Origin: Paenibacillus sp. PastM-3
GTDB lineage: Bacteria; Bacillota; Bacilli; Paenibacillales; Paenibacillaceae
NCBI RefSeq assembly: GCF_029893965.1
Contig: NZ_JARXXP010000032.1
Location: forward strand, 1 to 50,217
Reading direction: 5' to 3'
DNA length: 50,217 nt
Shown here: piece after piece, positions 23,757 to 32,082 of the stretch
Numbering within the stretch: the first letter of the stretch is position 1
How the letters are laid out: every line of letters begins with the position of its first letter
Made by a program: the position numbers and the translations under genes
The notes under the pieces: generated by a model
Told to the model about the DNA's origin: nothing
The model's database searches: none
Seen by the model: the letters and a program-made list of their open reading frames with translations, nothing else

Positions 23757-25289
23757 TTATTTTACAGTTTGAGTTTTAAAGCTGCCGGAGGCTTCAGCCT
23801 CAGCTTCCTCTGTCTTGATAAAGTCTGCCTGCGGTGAAGTCTTCCTGATGAACAAGGCCAGCACCAGGGCCACTGCTGTTACCCATGTAGCAACCGTAAA
23901 CGCATGTGTAATCCCGTTGATTGTTGCTTCCTGTGTAAGCTTGAGCATCGCTGCCTTATCCGTCTGCGATACAGCTCCGCTGGTTACGGCTTCGGTAATA
24001 TTGCTCTTCGTGCGGTTGGTCATCAGGCTGACAAAGAGAGCCATACCAAGCGCCCCGCCGACTGTGCGCAGTGTATTCGACATCGCCGTGCCATGTGAGC
24101 TGAGCCGCTGCGGGAGCTGGTTAAGTCCGGCTGTCACAATCGGCATCATCAGCATGGACATCCCGAACATCCGGGCGGTATAGGTCAGAATCAGATGCGT
24201 ATAGGTTGTCGTATCAGAGATTTGACTGAATTCCCAAGTCGTAATCGTGGTAATCAGGAGACCGATAACAGCCAGCCATCTTGCCCCGATTTTGTCAAAA
24301 ATAATGCCGGTGATCGGAGACATAATCCCCATCAGGATTGCGCCCGGCAGCAGCATCAGACCGGATTCCATCGGCGTAAAGCCGCGGATTGTCTGCAGGT
24401 AAATCGGCAGCAGAATCATACCGGCGTACATCGCCATGGTTACAATAATGTTGATTACCGTAGTCAGGGAGTACATATTGTAACGGAAAATCCGGAACTC
24501 CAGCAGCGGCTTGTCGGTGGTAAGCTCACGCCATACAAACAGCACCAGCGCCACTGCCCCAAGAATCAGGCAGGTAATAACCGTCGCACTTTTCCAGCCG
24601 TCGGTTCCGGCATCACTGAAGCCGTACAGCAGTCCGCCAAACCCGAGCGTCGACAGGACGATCCCGATTTTATCAAGCTTCGGAGAAGTCAGCTGGCCTA
24701 CATTCTGCATGGCCTTCATCCCCAGCAGAGTGGAGAAAATGGCCAGCGGCAGTACGATATAGAACAGCACGCGCCACGAATAGTTCTGTACCACCCAGCC
24801 GGACAGTGTCGGTCCAACCGCCGGGGCAAAAATCATCGCGACTGCCATCAGCCCCATCGCCTTACCGCGCTCTTCAATCGGGAAGATGCGCAGGAACACA
24901 ATATTCATCAGCGGCATCAGAATGCCTGCCCCGACCGCCTGTACGACACGGCCGACCATAATCATTTCAAAGCCTGTTCCGATCGCACAAATGAGCGTAC
25001 CTATCGAAAACAGGATCATTGAGGTAATAAACAGCTGCCTGGTGGTAAACTTCTCTACCAGATAGGCGCTGATCGGGATTAATACCCCATTCACCAGCAT
25101 GAAGCCGGTTGTCAGCCATTGCGCCGTATTGGCCACAATATTCAGATCCTCCATCATCTTGGGGAGGGCGACGTTCATCAGCGTCTGATTCAGCAGCGCG
25201 ACAAAAGCACCGATCAGCAGCGCGGCGATAATCGGCCCTCTGCGGATCGCCTTGGCGCCGCCAGCAGCGTTAGCATGTATTGTACTCAT
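23757..25289 (-). CDS. DHA2 family multidrug efflux MFS transporter (EmrB/QacA type)
   Basis: A 510-residue, 14-helix drug:H+ antiporter. Residues about 25-75 include LLIGAFVALLNQTLMNVALPKM and the motif ANTAQWLTTGFMLVNGVLIP. Motif C of exporters appears as MAVAMIFAPAVGPTLSGWVV. These match the EmrB/LmrB-type DHA2 family. The ATG overlaps the stop codon of the upstream marR gene by four bases (ATGA), so the two are co-translated. Regulation is probably through the MarR operator upstream. Substrates are likely hydrophobic drugs or antibiotics. Confidence 0.92.
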   Translation of the reverse strand: MSTIHANAAGGAKAIRRGPIIAALLIGAFVALLNQTLMNVALPKMMEDLNIVANTAQWLTTGFMLVNGVLIPISAYLVEKFTTRQLFITSMILFSIGTLICAIGTGFEMIMVGRVVQAVGAGILMPLMNIVFLRIFPIEERGKAMGLMAVAMIFAPAVGPTLSGWVVQNYSWRVLFYIVLPLAIFSTLLGMKAMQNVGQLTSPKLDKIGIVLSTLGFGGLLYGFSDAGTDGWKSATVITCLILGAVALVLFVWRELTTDKPLLEFRIFRYNMYSLTTVINIIVTMAMYAGMILLPIYLQTIRGFTPMESGLMLLPGAILMGIMSPITGIIFDKIGARWLAVIGLLITTITTWEFSQISDTTTYTHLILTYTARMFGMSMLMMPIVTAGLNQLPQRLSSHGTAMSNTLRTVGGALGMALFVSLMTNRTKSNITEAVTSGAVSQTDKAAMLKLTQEATINGITHAFTVATWVTAVALVLALFIRKTSPQADFIKTEEAEAEASGSFKTQTVK

Positions 25290-25738
25290 AATGACTTATT
25301 TTCTCTCCCTTGGACTAAGATTTTAATAATTTCACCATGCAGACGCAGCAGTTCCTTGACATCCTCGGCAGGAATATTCTCCATGGGCTGCAGATGCTTT
25401 CGGATTGACTGCTTGCTGCGCTCCCTGATTTCCTGCCCCTTGTCCGTCACCGCCAGCTGCACAATCCGCCTGTCGGTGTCCGAGCGCTGCCGTGTCAGCA
25501 GGCCCGCCTTAACCATCCGGTCCACTACCCCGCTTGCAGCGCTGTTGCCTAAGTGCAGCAGATCCGCAAGCTCAGTGATGCCGATATCGGGATGCAGCGC
25601 CAGCTTGCGCAGCACCATCAGCTGTGTGGATGTGACATTGAGCTCTTCTGCATCCTTCCACAAAAGCTGCTGGTAATTATGGGTGATGCAGCGGAATGAA
25701 GACAGAATATTATCCAGCTGCTGTTCTTTTTCCTCCAA
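25286..25738 (-). CDS. MarR family transcriptional repressor
   Basis: A 150-residue winged-helix regulator. HPDIGITELADLLHLGNSAASGVVDRMVKAGLLTRQRSDTDRR spans the recognition helix and the beta-wing with the conserved Asp-x-Arg. It represses its own operon with the downstream EmrB-like pump until a drug ligand is bound. The start is TTG at 25738, seven bases after GTGGGGG. A consensus promoter and a 12-bp palindrome overlapping the transcription start lie directly upstream. Confidence 0.92.
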   Translation of the reverse strand: MEEKEQQLDNILSSFRCITHNYQQLLWKDAEELNVTSTQLMVLRKLALHPDIGITELADLLHLGNSAASGVVDRMVKAGLLTRQRSDTDRRIVQLAVTDKGQEIRERSKQSIRKHLQPMENIPAEDVKELLRLHGEIIKILVQGRENKSL

Positions 25739-25774
25739 CGATAATCCCCCACTTATTCGTTCATTGTTTAATAT

Positions 25775-25786
25775 TTCGTATACGAA
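25775..25786. promoter_or_regulatory. MarR operator candidate
   Basis: TTCGTATACGAA is a perfect 12-bp palindrome two bases downstream of the -10 box of the marR-emrB promoter. TTCG half sites with a central TA are typical of MarR-family operators, so autoregulation is likely. Confidence 0.7.
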
Positions 25787-25788
25787 CT

Positions 25789-25817
25789 ATTTTACTCTTT
25801 ACGTATATTCCCGTCAA
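25789..25817 (-). promoter_or_regulatory. marR-emrB promoter
   Basis: Minus strand TTGACG (25812-25817) and TAAAAT (25789-25794) with a 17-base spacer. Confidence 0.85.
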
Positions 25818-25857
25818 CATTTTGCTGAAATTTTCTGAAAATATCAATACTATACTA

Positions 25858-25897
25858 TCTGAGTACATTTACACCACTGTCTGAGTACATTTACACC
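25858..25897. repeat. tandem direct repeat, two copies
   Basis: The 18-base unit TCTGAGTACATTTACACC occurs at 25858-25875 and again at 25880-25897, a 22-base period, with no mismatches. It lies between the marR promoter and the promoter of the DinB-family gene. Function unknown. Confidence 0.85.
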
Positions 25898-25927
25898 GTT
25901 ATCCTCTTTGCGTTCTCATTTTTTTAA

Positions 25928-25955
25928 TTACTTCTGACCGGTTCTTATTTATAAT
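25928..25955 (+). promoter_or_regulatory. promoter of the DinB-family gene
   Basis: TTACTT (25928-25933) and TATAAT (25950-25955) with a 16-base spacer. The predicted start lies about 20 bp before the first Met. Confidence 0.65.
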
Positions 25956-25982
25956 TTAAGAGGAAAGGAATTTTATGGAAAG

Positions 25983-26696
25983 ATGGTGAATCTGTTGAAT
26001 CTTGAGCAGCGTAAAACGTGGAATGTGAAGCACAAGACGCTAACGGAAATGCTCGCCCGGCCTGATCAGCACCCTGAGGCTGTGGCGTTATTTCTGGAGC
26101 AGCACCGCTGGCTGTATGCCTCAGGAGCTGAGTCTTCCGGACAAATGACTTATGAGGATAAAATTTTAAGCGGCCTCACAGAGCAGACCTTCCGCACTTA
26201 CCCGGTACATACAGCAGCCAGCAGGAACTCTATCGCCTGGCATCTGTGGCATGCTGCGCGGATTGAAGACATCACGATGAATATTCTCGTCGCAGGCCGG
26301 GAGCAGGTGCTGCACAGCGGAGGATTTGCGGAGAAACTGAATACGCGTTTCATCCATTCGGGCAACGGGATGAACGAGGCAGAGATTGCCGAACTGAGTG
26401 CGGATCTGTCTTTGGAGGCATTAAAAGACTACAGGCTGGCCGTCGCCGGACAGACCCGTTCCATTATTTCCGGACTAAGCGCTGCTGGACTGAAGGCTAA
26501 AGCAGATGCATCACGGCTTAGACAGGTCAGTGATCAGGAGGCTGTCAAAGCATCAGAGCAGTGGCTGCTCGATTACTGGGGCGGCAAAACTGCAGCCGGT
26601 CTGGTGCTTATGCCGGCCACCAGGCATAACTTCCTGCATCTGAACAAGGCGATGAAGGCAAAGCTGAAGCTGCAGAAGCAGCCGGTTTCCCCGTAG
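25983..26696 (+). CDS. DinB-family metal-dependent protein
   Basis: A 237-residue soluble protein of the DinB/YfiT four-helix-bundle fold. The family's spaced His ligands appear as NSIAWHLWHAARIED and RHNFLHL, with a preceding helix. Family members include thiol-dependent enzymes and stress-induced proteins of unknown activity. The start is the ATG at 25983; the AAAGGAA site is about 14 bases upstream, a little far, and a four-codon reading frame starts just ahead. A TATAAT promoter lies upstream and an intrinsic terminator follows, so it is monocistronic. Confidence 0.8.
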   Translation: MVNLLNLEQRKTWNVKHKTLTEMLARPDQHPEAVALFLEQHRWLYASGAESSGQMTYEDKILSGLTEQTFRTYPVHTAASRNSIAWHLWHAARIEDITMNILVAGREQVLHSGGFAEKLNTRFIHSGNGMNEAEIAELSADLSLEALKDYRLAVAGQTRSIISGLSAAGLKAKADASRLRQVSDQEAVKASEQWLLDYWGGKTAAGLVLMPATRHNFLHLNKAMKAKLKLQKQPVSP

Positions 26697-26710
26697 CGTG
26701 AACCAGCAGC

Positions 26711-26748
26711 AAAAAAGCGGGGCACGATATTTTCCCGCTCCGCTTTTT
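26711..26748 (+). terminator. terminator after the DinB-family gene
   Basis: AAAAAGCGG and CCGCTTTTT enclose a loop of about 18 bases. The arms are perfect and the T-run follows on both strands. Confidence 0.8.
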
Positions 26749-27085
26749 GTAGGCAAATACGTATATCCGGCATCTGCCAGCCGGGTTCTTGGATCTTCAA
26801 GGAACCTCAATTCCCATACATTCTCTGCTGAAGAGCCCAGCCACTCAATCTAAGTGGAAAAATGTACTCTAATTAGTTTAATGAGGCGTTAAAGAAGGAG
26901 TTAGTTGGAAAAAAGGCACTTAAATATATGATTTTCAGCTTAACGGGGGGGGGGGTCGACCCTAAATAAGCAGCGATTTTCCAACTAATGAATAGAACTA
27001 TTAAAAAAACTTTGATTTAAGTAGCGAAAATCCACCTAAATGTATGCACCACGCCGAAAAATCACCCCGGACAAGACTTATCGAA
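26749..27085. other. AT-rich intergenic region with repeated motif and G11 tract
   Basis: No gene is seen in this stretch. It holds four related short motifs around a GGAAAA core in both orientations (near 26850, 26904, 26975 and 27027), for example AGTTGGAAAAAAGGC and CGAAAATCCACC. It also has an uninterrupted run of eleven G at 26945-26955. These look like degenerate copies of a small dispersed repeat. No promoter was recognised for either neighbour. Confidence 0.6.
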
Positions 27086-30000
27086 TTATACTCCGCTGCT
27101 AAAGGTCCCCAGCTTAACCGGCTTCCCCAGGCGGGTTGCCGCCTGTCTGGCCTTCGTACCTCCGGCAAGCTCACTTGCTATGGACATCATCAGCTTGATC
27201 CGGTTCGCCTGGTTCACTACACTGACGCCGGCATCATAATCAATCGCTGCAATATTCGCTCCCGGGTAGAGCTCCTTCAGCCCTTTGATGGTGCCGCGGC
27301 CAGTGATATGATTCGGCAGGCAGGCAAACGGCTGAATACAGACGATGTTGTTCACCCCGTTGTCCAGCAGATCCATCATCTCGGCCGTCAGGAACCAGCC
27401 CTCGCCCATCTGGTTGCCGACCGACACAAGCCGGCTTGCCTTCTCGGCCAGCCCGTAAATATTCTCGCGGCTCTTCGCCAGGCCCGCCTCCTCCAGCGCC
27501 ACCTTCACCGGCCTGCGGTAAATCTCCAGATAAGAGATCAGCATCGGGTTGATGTAGCCCAGCTTCTTGCTCTTCCCGAACTGCTCCGCCTTGTAAATCG
27601 GATTGTAGATACAGTAGAAAATAAAGTCCAGAAAGTCCGGCATCACCGCTTCGCCGCCCTCCGCTTCAATCATCTCAATGATCCGGTTGTTGGCATCCGG
27701 ATGGAACTTAATCAGAATCTCACCGACGATGCCCACCTTCGGCTTCTCGTAATCATGCACCGGCAGGCGGCAGAACTCAGCGACAATCTCCCGGACCAGC
27801 CGTTTGTATACCCGGAAGGAGAAGGTCGACAGGCTGCTCTTGCAGCGCTCCATTCCCTTGCGGTATAGCGCTTCAGCGCTGCCCGGAATCTGCTCGTACG
27901 GCCGGAACCGGTGCAGCAGCCGCATCATCAGATCGCCGTAGCAGGCTGCGGCAACCAGCCGGTTGGCCAGCTTGAGGCTGATCTTGAAGCCGGGCTGGTT
28001 TTCCATGCCCGAAGCATTGAGCGAGATAACCGGAACATGCCCCAGTCCGGAGTCCTTCAGAGCCTTGCGCAGCAACGAGATGTAATTGGTTGCCCGGCAG
28101 CCGCCGCCTGTCTGTGACATGATGACCGCTGTGCGGTTCAGGTCATAATCACCGCCTTTAAGCGCTGACAGAATTTGCCCGATGGTGACAATTGCCGGAT
28201 AGCAGGCGTCATTGTTCACATAGCGGAGCCCTTCCTCCGTCTCCTGCGGTCCGGTAGTCTCCAGTATCTTGAGCCGGTAACCGGCACCCTGAAATACGCG
28301 TTCAAACAGTTCAAAGTGCACCGGTGACATTTGCGGCGACAGAATGGTATAGGTATCCTTCATTTCTTTGGTAAAGGTGCTATTAGCCTGGTTTTTGCAC
28401 AAGAGCTGCGGCAGCACTTCGCTCTTCTCGCGTTCGCGCATTGCAGCCAGCAGCGAACGCAGCCGGATGCGGGCTGCCCCCAGATTGCTGATCTCATCGA
28501 TCTTGATCAGTGTATACACCTTGTTGTGCCGCTCCATGATCTCCTGTACGGCATCGCAGGTAATGGCATCGATGCCGCAGCCGAAGGAGGTCAGCTGGAC
28601 CAGCTCCAGATCCTTCCGGGCCGAGGCCAGCCGGGCGGCACGGTACATCCGGGCATGATAGGTCCATTGATTAACCACCGCCACATCGCCTTCGCTGCGG
28701 TCCAGATGGCAGACCGAATCCTCGGTAAGCACAGCAAGCCCCATACCGGTGATCATATCGGCAATGCCGTGGTTGATCTCCGGATCAGCGTGATAGGGAT
28801 GCCCGCACAGGAGAATGCCCTTGGTTCCTGTCTCGCTAAGGAATACCAGCGTCTCCTCGCCTTTGGTGCGCACATCCCTTTTGGCCTGCTCCGCTTCAGC
28901 CAGCCCCGCCTGAACAGCCGCTGCAATCTCTTCCCGCGGAATGTCGGTAAAGGTCTTCATCAGTCCTTTGGTCAGGGCATGAATATCGTCAAAGGTCAGG
29001 AACGGGCTGACCAGCGGGACACCCTTTTCCTTCAGGCAGTCCATATTGTTGCGGATGACCTCGGGATAGGAGGCGACCACCGGGCAGTTGAAGTGGTTCG
29101 TCGCCGCGTCGTCTTCCTTTTTCTCATAGACAACCGCCGGATAGAAGATAAAGTCTACCCCTTTGCCGACCAGGCTCTGCACATGACCATGGGCCATTTT
29201 GGCCGGATAGCAGATCGACTCGGAAGGAATGGTATCCATTCCGCTTTCGTAGAGCTTTTTGCTGGATTTGGGAGACAGGACCGTGCGGTAACGCAAACTG
29301 GTAAAAAAGGTATGCCAGAACGGGTAGTTCTCGAACATGTTCATCGTCCTTGGGAGACCTACAACACCACGTTCTGCCTGCTCTTCAGGCAGCCCTTCAT
29401 AATCAAAAAAACGTTCATACTTATACTGCATCAGATTGGGCAGTCTGTTCTTGGTCTTCTTGCCGCCTGCACCGCGTTCACAGCGGTTGCCGGTCACATG
29501 GAAGCTCTTATCCGGGAAGCGGCTGATTGTCAGTGCGCAGTTGTTGGCGCACAATCCGCAGCGGCCCGGGGAAACCTGATATGCAAAGGCCTCAAGCTCC
29601 TGCAGCCCGAGCAGCGAGCTCACTCCGCCGGGAACGGCCTGTTCCTTGGCCAGCAGGGCGCAGCCGTAGGCACCCATGACTCCGGCAATGTCCGGCCGTA
29701 CCACTGTTCTGCCGGTCAGCAGCTCAAATGCCCGCAGCACAGCCTCATTATAAAAGGTTCCGCCCTGCACAATAATATTGCGCCCCAGATCCTCGCTATT
29801 CCGGATTTTAATGACCTTTTGCAGGGCATTCTTAATCACCGAGTAAGCCAGGCCGGCTGAAAGATCGGCCAGCGAAGCGCCTTCCTTCTGTACCTGCTTC
29901 ACTTTGGAGTTCATGAATACGGTACAGCGTGAGCCGAGGTTAACCGGCTTGCTTGATTCCAGCGCCGCCTTGGCAAATTCGGCGATGCCCAGCTCCAGGG

Positions 30001-31369
30001 CAGAAGCAAAGCTCTCCAGGAAAGAGCCGCAGCCCGCCGAGCAGGCCTCGTTCAGCATCAGGCTGTCGATTGCTCCCCCGCGGATCTTGATGCACTTCAT
30101 ATCCTGTCCGCCGATATCGAGAATGAAATCAACCTCAGGCATGAATTTAGAGGCTGCCTTATAATGGGCTACCGTCTCTACCTCTCCGCCGTCTGTCCGC
30201 AGGGCAGCCTTAATCAGGCCTTCGCCGTATCCGGTCGCACATGAGCCGGCAATATAACAGTCCTCCGGCAGCAGCCGGTAGATTTCCTTCAGTGCATCAC
30301 TGACCGACTGCAACGGATTACCCTTGTTGCTTCCGTAGGAAGTGTACAGAATCTGATCATCGCTGCCGGTGATAACCAGCTTGGTAGTTGTCGAGCCTGC
30401 GTCGATGCCCAGATAGCAGGGTCCGCTGTAATCCGCCAGTTCGGCACGCTTGACCGCAGCCCTGCTGTGGCGCTGCCGGAATTCCGCCAGCGCTTCGGAT
30501 GTTTCGAACAACGGCGGCAGCTCGGCATCCTCGGCGCGGTCAGCCTTGAAATCGACTGCGGCAATCCGGGAAATCCAGTCGGTCAGCGGCAGTACAAGCG
30601 GTTCCGCCTGCGAAAGCGCCGAACCGATCGCCACAAAATACTGGGAGCGGTCCGGAAACAGCACCTCACCTTCATTAAGGCCGAGCGTCTTCGCGAACAG
30701 CTCCCGCAGTACAGGCAGGAAGGTCAGCGGCCCGCCCAGAAAGGCCACCCTGCCGCGGATCGGACGGCCGCAGGCCAGGCCGCTGATCGTCTGGTTCACG
30801 ATGCTCTGGAAGATCGAAGCGGCGATATCCTCGCGCCGCGCCCCTTCATTTAGCAGCGGCTGCACGTCACTTTTGGCAAACACCCCGCAGCGGGAAGCAA
30901 TCGGATAGATCCGCTCATGCTTCTCAGCGAGCGTATTGAGGCCGGCCGGATCGGTCTGCAGCAGCGCAGCCATCTGGTCGATGAACGCCCCTGTGCCTCC
31001 TGCACAGGCAGTATTCATCCGCTGCTCGATCCCGCCGTTTAAATAAATAATCTTGGCATCCTCCCCGCCAAGTTCAATGGCCGTGTCGCACTGCGGGATC
31101 AGCTCGCTGATTGCTTTGGTGCAGGCAATGACCTCCTGAACAAAGGGGATGCCGCCAAGCTTGGATAAGGACATTCCCGAGGAACCGCTTACAGCGAGCG
31201 ACGCCTTCCTGTCCGGGAACCTGTCCCGGACAGCGGACAGGAGCGACAGGGCGGCCTTTTTTATATCACTTAAATGTCTGACATAATCTTGATAAACAAT
31301 GGTATTCCGTTCCATAACAACCAGTTTGGCCGTGGTTGATCCGACATCAAGCCCTATACGCATCATCAT
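27086..31369 (-). CDS. double acyl-CoA dehydratase activase (BadF/HgdC type) fused to CoA-enzyme components
   Basis: A 1,427-residue soluble iron-sulfur protein. Two ASKHA ATPase units are visible: unit 1 starts RIGLDVGSTTAKLV (residues 4-17) with Cys122 (ACAGGTG) and Cys161 (SRCGVF); unit 2 starts YLGIDAGSTTTKLV (about 319-332) with Cys443 and Cys447 (CSAGCGSF). In HgdC, the 2-hydroxyglutaryl-CoA dehydratase activator, two Cys bind a bridging [4Fe-4S] cluster that injects an electron after ATP hydrolysis. The C-terminal 800 residues resemble the DUF2229 and HgdB-like D-component regions. This joined form occurs in many Firmicutes with unproven substrates. The start is one of three consecutive ATGs (31369), after AAGGGG. 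No separate dehydratase genes are nearby. Substrate unknown. Confidence 0.9.
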   Translation of the reverse strand: MMMRIGLDVGSTTAKLVVMERNTIVYQDYVRHLSDIKKAALSLLSAVRDRFPDRKASLAVSGSSGMSLSKLGGIPFVQEVIACTKAISELIPQCDTAIELGGEDAKIIYLNGGIEQRMNTACAGGTGAFIDQMAALLQTDPAGLNTLAEKHERIYPIASRCGVFAKSDVQPLLNEGARREDIAASIFQSIVNQTISGLACGRPIRGRVAFLGGPLTFLPVLRELFAKTLGLNEGEVLFPDRSQYFVAIGSALSQAEPLVLPLTDWISRIAAVDFKADRAEDAELPPLFETSEALAEFRQRHSRAAVKRAELADYSGPCYLGIDAGSTTTKLVITGSDDQILYTSYGSNKGNPLQSVSDALKEIYRLLPEDCYIAGSCATGYGEGLIKAALRTDGGEVETVAHYKAASKFMPEVDFILDIGGQDMKCIKIRGGAIDSLMLNEACSAGCGSFLESFASALELGIAEFAKAALESSKPVNLGSRCTVFMNSKVKQVQKEGASLADLSAGLAYSVIKNALQKVIKIRNSEDLGRNIIVQGGTFYNEAVLRAFELLTGRTVVRPDIAGVMGAYGCALLAKEQAVPGGVSSLLGLQELEAFAYQVSPGRCGLCANNCALTISRFPDKSFHVTGNRCERGAGGKKTKNRLPNLMQYKYERFFDYEGLPEEQAERGVVGLPRTMNMFENYPFWHTFFTSLRYRTVLSPKSSKKLYESGMDTIPSESICYPAKMAHGHVQSLVGKGVDFIFYPAVVYEKKEDDAATNHFNCPVVASYPEVIRNNMDCLKEKGVPLVSPFLTFDDIHALTKGLMKTFTDIPREEIAAAVQAGLAEAEQAKRDVRTKGEETLVFLSETGTKGILLCGHPYHADPEINHGIADMITGMGLAVLTEDSVCHLDRSEGDVAVVNQWTYHARMYRAARLASARKDLELVQLTSFGCGIDAITCDAVQEIMERHNKVYTLIKIDEISNLGAARIRLRSLLAAMREREKSEVLPQLLCKNQANSTFTKEMKDTYTILSPQMSPVHFELFERVFQGAGYRLKILETTGPQETEEGLRYVNNDACYPAIVTIGQILSALKGGDYDLNRTAVIMSQTGGGCRATNYISLLRKALKDSGLGHVPVISLNASGMENQPGFKISLKLANRLVAAACYGDLMMRLLHRFRPYEQIPGSAEALYRKGMERCKSSLSTFSFRVYKRLVREIVAEFCRLPVHDYEKPKVGIVGEILIKFHPDANNRIIEMIEAEGGEAVMPDFLDFIFYCIYNPIYKAEQFGKSKKLGYINPMLISYLEIYRRPVKVALEEAGLAKSRENIYGLAEKASRLVSVGNQMGEGWFLTAEMMDLLDNGVNNIVCIQPFACLPNHITGRGTIKGLKELYPGANIAAIDYDAGVSVVNQANRIKLMMSIASELAGGTKARQAATRLGKPVKLGTFSSGV

Positions 31370-31488
31370 GCCATCCCCTTGCCTTGCTCCAAATTTGAAG
31401 TAATATGAGGCAACTATATCATGAGAGCGCCTTATAAAGGCTGTTAAAAATGTTACAGACAATTTCAAATCATTACCAGCATACTTAA

Positions 31489-31956
31489 TTATTTCGCAAG
31501 CTCTTCCAACGTCATTTCCACATGGCCTTTCACACGGATTTTGCGCCATTCTGCCGCCAGTTTTCCCTGTTCATCAATCAGGAAGGTCGAGCGCACAATC
31601 CCCATAAATTCCTTGCCGTACAGTTTTTTGAGCTGCCACACGCCGAACATTTCACTTACCCGGTGCTCTTCATCAGACAATAGCGGAAACGGCAGGCTGT
31701 TCTTCTCTGTGAACTTGCCGTGTGAAGCCAGGCTGTCCGGACTGATCCCCAGCAGGACCGCTCCCCGGGCGGAAATCTCATCATGAGCGTCACGGAATTC
31801 ACAGGCCTCCTGGGTACAGGCGGGGGTCATATTTTTGGGATAAAAATAAAGCAGCACCTTACGCCCAAGATACTGGCTCAGGCTGATGTCGCCGCCTGTG
31901 GATGCAGGAAGCGTGAAGTCAGGGACCTGCTGTCCGATTTCGATTGGTTTCGTCAT
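31489..31956 (-). CDS. bcp: thioredoxin-dependent thiol peroxidase (Bcp/PrxQ type)
   Basis: A 155-residue cytosolic peroxiredoxin that reduces hydroperoxides. Peroxidatic Cys47 in PKNMTPACTQEACEF and resolving Cys52, five residues later, fit the BCP pattern. Length is normal. The ATG has AGGAG ten bases upstream. It lies 119 bp upstream of the activase gene on the same strand and may be co-transcribed with it; the divergent LCP gene is on the other side. Confidence 0.93.
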   Translation of the reverse strand: MTKPIEIGQQVPDFTLPASTGGDISLSQYLGRKVLLYFYPKNMTPACTQEACEFRDAHDEISARGAVLLGISPDSLASHGKFTEKNSLPFPLLSDEEHRVSEMFGVWQLKKLYGKEFMGIVRSTFLIDEQGKLAAEWRKIRVKGHVEMTLEELAK

Positions 31957-32021
31957 ATGTATACCACTCCTAATCTGTTACTTTCGGATCGTGCTAAACA
32001 TTTTGGTGAAATATTCCGAAA

Positions 32022-32050
32022 TTGCTTGTATTCCTAAAAGAAATTATAAT
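32022..32050 (+). promoter_or_regulatory. promoter of the LCP gene
   Basis: TTGCTT (32022-32027) and TATAAT (32045-32050) with a 17-base spacer, about 30 bp before the ATG. Confidence 0.8.
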
Positions 32051-32082
32051 GTAGAGAATGTGAATGCGAAAGGAAGAACGAA

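Noticed and set aside
25858..25897. Direct repeats considered as a CRISPR array
   Set aside because: Only two units with a four-base gap; there are no spacers of CRISPR length.
28331..29860. Long open frame (509 codons) on the plus strand inside the activase gene
   Set aside because: It is antisense to the conserved activase domains and shows no coding features of its own.
32030..32055. PerR box upstream of bcp
   Set aside because: TTATAAT is present on one side only; the second half does not match, and the sequence is explained by the -10 box of the LCP gene promoter.
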